NCBI GenBank assembly: GCA_019055375.1
Contig: JAHQIW010001446.1
Coordinates: forward strand, 1-64,000
Direction of reading: 5' to 3'
Length of the DNA stretch: 64,000 bases
DNA from: Parelaphostrongylus tenuis
Lineage: Eukaryota > Nematoda > Chromadorea > Rhabditida > Metastrongylidae
Made by a program: the position numbers and the translations under genes. Below are positions 61,301-64,000 of this stretch, one piece after another. Every line of letters begins with the position of its first letter. Position 1 is the first letter of the stretch. Below the pieces are notes generated by a model that had not been told where the DNA came from, searched no databases, and saw only the letters and a program-made list of their open reading frames with translations.

Positions 61301-61743
61301 GGCTACATATATCTGTCAGCCGCCAGCCGTTCGAAACATGCGTGACTGTGTTAATATCTAGCCACAATCGCTGCGCGAACTCACTACGTCTGAAAAATGT
61401 TCTTCCAAATTACTGATTATAGAGAACAACTCTTTAAGCATCCTGTCCGCTACAAGATCCATGTTTGATAAGCTATCAAGGAATACGAAAAATGTAGGAA
61501 ATAAGAAATAAGGAATTAAGGGTATTGCGTGGAAATCAATCAAAAATAATGCGCGTTGAATTCAATGCAAAGAGCCACTTATGCAGAGGACTGCCCTATC
61601 TTCGACCATGATTCACAAATGTTTGAACAACTAATTCTGATGTTGACTACAATTAAGACGTCTCATCAACTAATGGAACATCGCATGTCTACAATATACA
61701 AGTGTATGTCGAAGAATTCTGAGTGATATGTAGGACAGAGAAT

Positions 61744-61930
61744 CTTGGGCGGGAGTTGAACCCGTGTTTCGCTATTACCGGAGACACGCTAACCACTATA
61801 TTACCAAAAGCTTTTCTCTGATGCCAGTTATTTTGCGACATAAGGGATCGAACCTTCAACCATCAACCGTCAACGGGTTTCGTCTGATAACCACATATCG
61901 GCTTGTGATCTGACGGCTATTAGATCTACA
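61744..61930 (-). repeat. tRNA-like SINE, decayed
   Basis: On the minus strand the head has TTTTGGTAATATAGTGGTTA, CACGGGTTCAACTCCCGCCC and a decayed anticodon arm. The tail shares AACCTTCAAC...GGTTTCGTCTGATA with the tail of the SINE at 33370-33560 (AACCTTCAAC...GGTTCAGTCGGATA). Confidence 0.55.
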
Positions 61931-62025
61931 TAATTTACAAGTATTCTGCTTTATCTTCCTATAGAAGTTTGACGATGTTATAACTACTACATACCCAAGT
62001 TAGCTGAGTGATGTAAAGTCGGAAA

Positions 62026-62098
62026 TATCAGGCGGGAATTGAACCACAAGTTACTTTCACTAGGGTGTGCGTGCTAAAGACTACACTACCGGGGCCTT
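62026..62098 (-). repeat. tRNA-like SINE head, decayed
   Basis: Read on the minus strand, GGCCCCGGTAGTGTAGTCTT and TGTGGTTCAATTCCCGCCTG hold the A-box side and B box. It is related to the heads at 33370 and 61744. Confidence 0.5.
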
Positions 62099-62502
62099 GT
62101 TACGTTATCGCAAACATAATTGGCTTTTTGTCCCAAAAAAAATGGGAGCATTGATGGGGTGTTCACAGTTCTTCACACACAATTTCGGAATTATCATGGA
62201 ATCTTTGTAGTCATTTGGACTGGAAAGTAAACCATGCGAATCCGTAGCTCAGCAAAGGTGAAAATTAGCGGCTGCGATTCTTCTACGGTCGATAAAACCA
62301 GTTCACAACTACAATTATCTCCTTGAACGTGCACATCACCATTAACGAACGAATACTTACAGTATAGATGGGAAGGTAGAAATCGGCGACTAAAGGGAAG
62401 GATATTAAGTTGGAAAAAAGTTTTGAGGCACGTGTGAAAAACTGCAAATTTATGCGTGAATTCTCAAACGAAAACAATAAATATTTTTGAAAATAAAGTC
62501 CA

Positions 62503-63013
62503 TCGTTTTCTACGACTTTCTGCTATCAGTCTGCCAAGTTTCGGATCTAATCAAAGCACCATTCCGCCGACTTCGAATCAAAAAACTCTTGACATGCTTC
62601 TTCAACTTCACAGATCGATTCAATCGGTAACTTTTTAGTAAAAGTGCTGCACTGATCGGAGGAAAAGGCCAAAGTTGGATGGAGCGCAATCTGGACTGTA
62701 GGCGAGATGAGGCAGAACCCCGTATGAGAAACTTCAAGTTTGGTTGCCAATTTGCAAGCACTTGACGACGATTCATCTTCCAAAGCAGCAATCAAATCTT
62801 CGTTGTTCAATTTTATTGAACGTCCTGAACGACGCTTGTCTTCAAGGTCAAGATCTCCGGCATTGATAAGCGTTGAAGGCAGCGCCCAGCAGCAGATTTG
62901 CTTATTGTGCTTTCCCCTTTAACTTCGTTGATTTCAACTGCAGCTCGCTGTGAAAGACTTTTTCTTCAATAATGACGCAATAAAACACGAACTTCTACTG
63001 TATCGTTGGACAT
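62503..63013 (-). mobile_element. Internally deleted mariner transposon relic
   Basis: On the minus strand the frame starts MSNDTVEVRVLLRHY at 63013. After frame changes it continues INAGDLDLEDKRRSGRSIKL, then NNEDLIAALEDESSSSACKL and ATKLEVSH. This is the N-terminal helix-turn-helix region of a mariner transposase. It then jumps at about 62712-62725 to HLAYSPDCAPSNFGLF, the C-terminal catalytic block (usual form YSPDLAPSDYHLF), followed by VEEACQEFFDSKSAEW. Most of the catalytic core between them, including the first two catalytic Asp positions, is absent. Frameshifts also separate parts of both ends. Terminal inverted repeats were not found with confidence. Confidence 0.82.
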
Positions 63014-63599
63014 GGTGCAGTCTTATAACAAAGTGAAAATCAGGTCGAATAATATCTACACCTTCAGCGGGAAAATCCCACATAAGAAACGTATATTCCC
63101 ATGATATGCATGGGAGTTATCTCGTGCTTATTAAAATGACCAGACTTTCTTTCCAGTCATAGTATCAAGACTTTCCACTCAGAAAAATCGTCCATTCTGA
63201 AAGAATATTTTATTATTGACAAATAACTAAATGCTTTTGATGGTAAGAAAGCATAATTAGAAGGAACAAAACTTTTTTGAGCACTATGTGGAATGAGTAA
63301 ACTGCTAGTTTTTCAAGAGAAATGCTACTCAAATAGATTTTTACCACTGAATAGACTATGTTTTGTTCTTCTTCTCTACATCATACTATCAAGCCATAAC
63401 CAAAAACATATACAAATTCACCAGTCTCCCACATTTATCAAAAACACTCTGTGAACCGTGTTATTCAGTAAGCAGGTTGCGTACTAGTAATTGCTAATGG
63501 TGAGTTTTGAAAAAAAAGCCGCCCACTTCTATGTTTCAAGTTCGGAGCATGTTTCTTAGTTTTCTTTTCATGCAGTCAACAACTTGTCTTGATTATACT

Positions 63600-64000
63600 T
63601 ATGATTAAGACGAATGTAAGGAGTGAATCTCCAACTTCGCCGTGTAACTAAACGAAGAGTTTAATAAGGTTCCAAAAATTATCAGCCAGTTGGATGCCAT
63701 CAGTCCCCTACTTGGAACCAAAATAAATGACGTTATGACAAAAGTCGGTACGAAGAAAGAACAGCGACTAGAGGTCCCATGCATAATAGGCATGATCGCT
63801 GGTTTGGTGATAAATGAAACCAGAAAAAATCCTCAAATCCCTCGGAGATCGAACAAACTTGTTCAGGAAATACGCTTCGCAAAGGCTGTTGAGTGCTTGA
63901 AGGATTCAATCACAATGTGACATGGAGAAGTATCTCCACAATTAATCAATGACGCTCGTGAAGAAAAGGAAATCCTTACAAGAAGGTTCATGAGAGTGCA
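63600..64000 (+). pseudogene. Interrupted coding-like frame running off the window
   Basis: One + frame is open from 63660 to 63920 and encodes ISPLLGTKINDVMTKVGTKK, then VPCIIGMIAGLVINETRK and a Lys/Arg-rich stretch. After a single TGA at 63918-63920 it continues in the same frame to the edge (HGEVSPQLINDAREEKEILT). Two more stops lie upstream in the same frame. This pattern suggests a decayed gene or transposon ORF. I do not recognise the family. The mariner relic lies about 600 bp away on the other strand. Confidence 0.4.

Overview
The window looks like nuclear DNA of a parasitic nematode, probably a strongylid (hookworm-like). The sequence is AT-rich. Introns end in the nematode TTTCAG-type acceptor, RTE-type retrotransposon relics are present, and there is a dense layer of small tRNA-derived and inverted-repeat elements. 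No operon, phage or plasmid structure is visible. The organism call is inference; no species-diagnostic gene is present.

One protein-coding gene can be read with confidence. It is a FAM151/Menorin-family gene on the + strand, 46180-55718, with 12 exons whose splice phases agree and a predicted product of about 484 residues. One exon carries an extra base in a run of T that breaks the frame, so it is either an assembly or polymorphism indel or a real frameshift. Its introns hold a long open frame (intron 1), a dispersed repeat with a conserved reading frame (intron 3), a SINE (intron 4), and a diverged satellite plus a tRNA-bearing inverted-repeat element (intron 10).

Other coding signals are weaker. 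A + strand pair of exons at 21013-21169 and 22896-23016 join in phase and end in a stop. A minus-strand candidate lies at 24615-25345, possibly a decayed gene with faint cullin-like spacing. Single exon-like frames lie at 9163-9357 (-), 9969-10130 (-), 18818-19012 (-), 37412-37525 (+, faint MFS/SLC22 resemblance), 44276-44551 (-) and 45486-45632 (-, Thr-rich then acidic). An open frame broken by stops runs off the right edge.

There is one intact tRNA gene, tRNA-Pro(UGG) at 8681-8752 (-), with a decayed copy 300 bp away.

The rest is mobile and repetitive DNA. There are two RTE-type non-LTR fragments (2370-4250 and 13083-14522) and a short third tail (15690-15800). An internally deleted mariner lies at 62503-63013. 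Three fold-back or TIR elements lie at 20144-20612, 21866-22131 and 57057-57733. A roughly 175-bp diverged tandem repeat occurs at three loci. Several short elements carry a tRNA-like core flanked by inverted repeats. Large parts of 25-33 kb and 38-44 kb show nothing I can identify.
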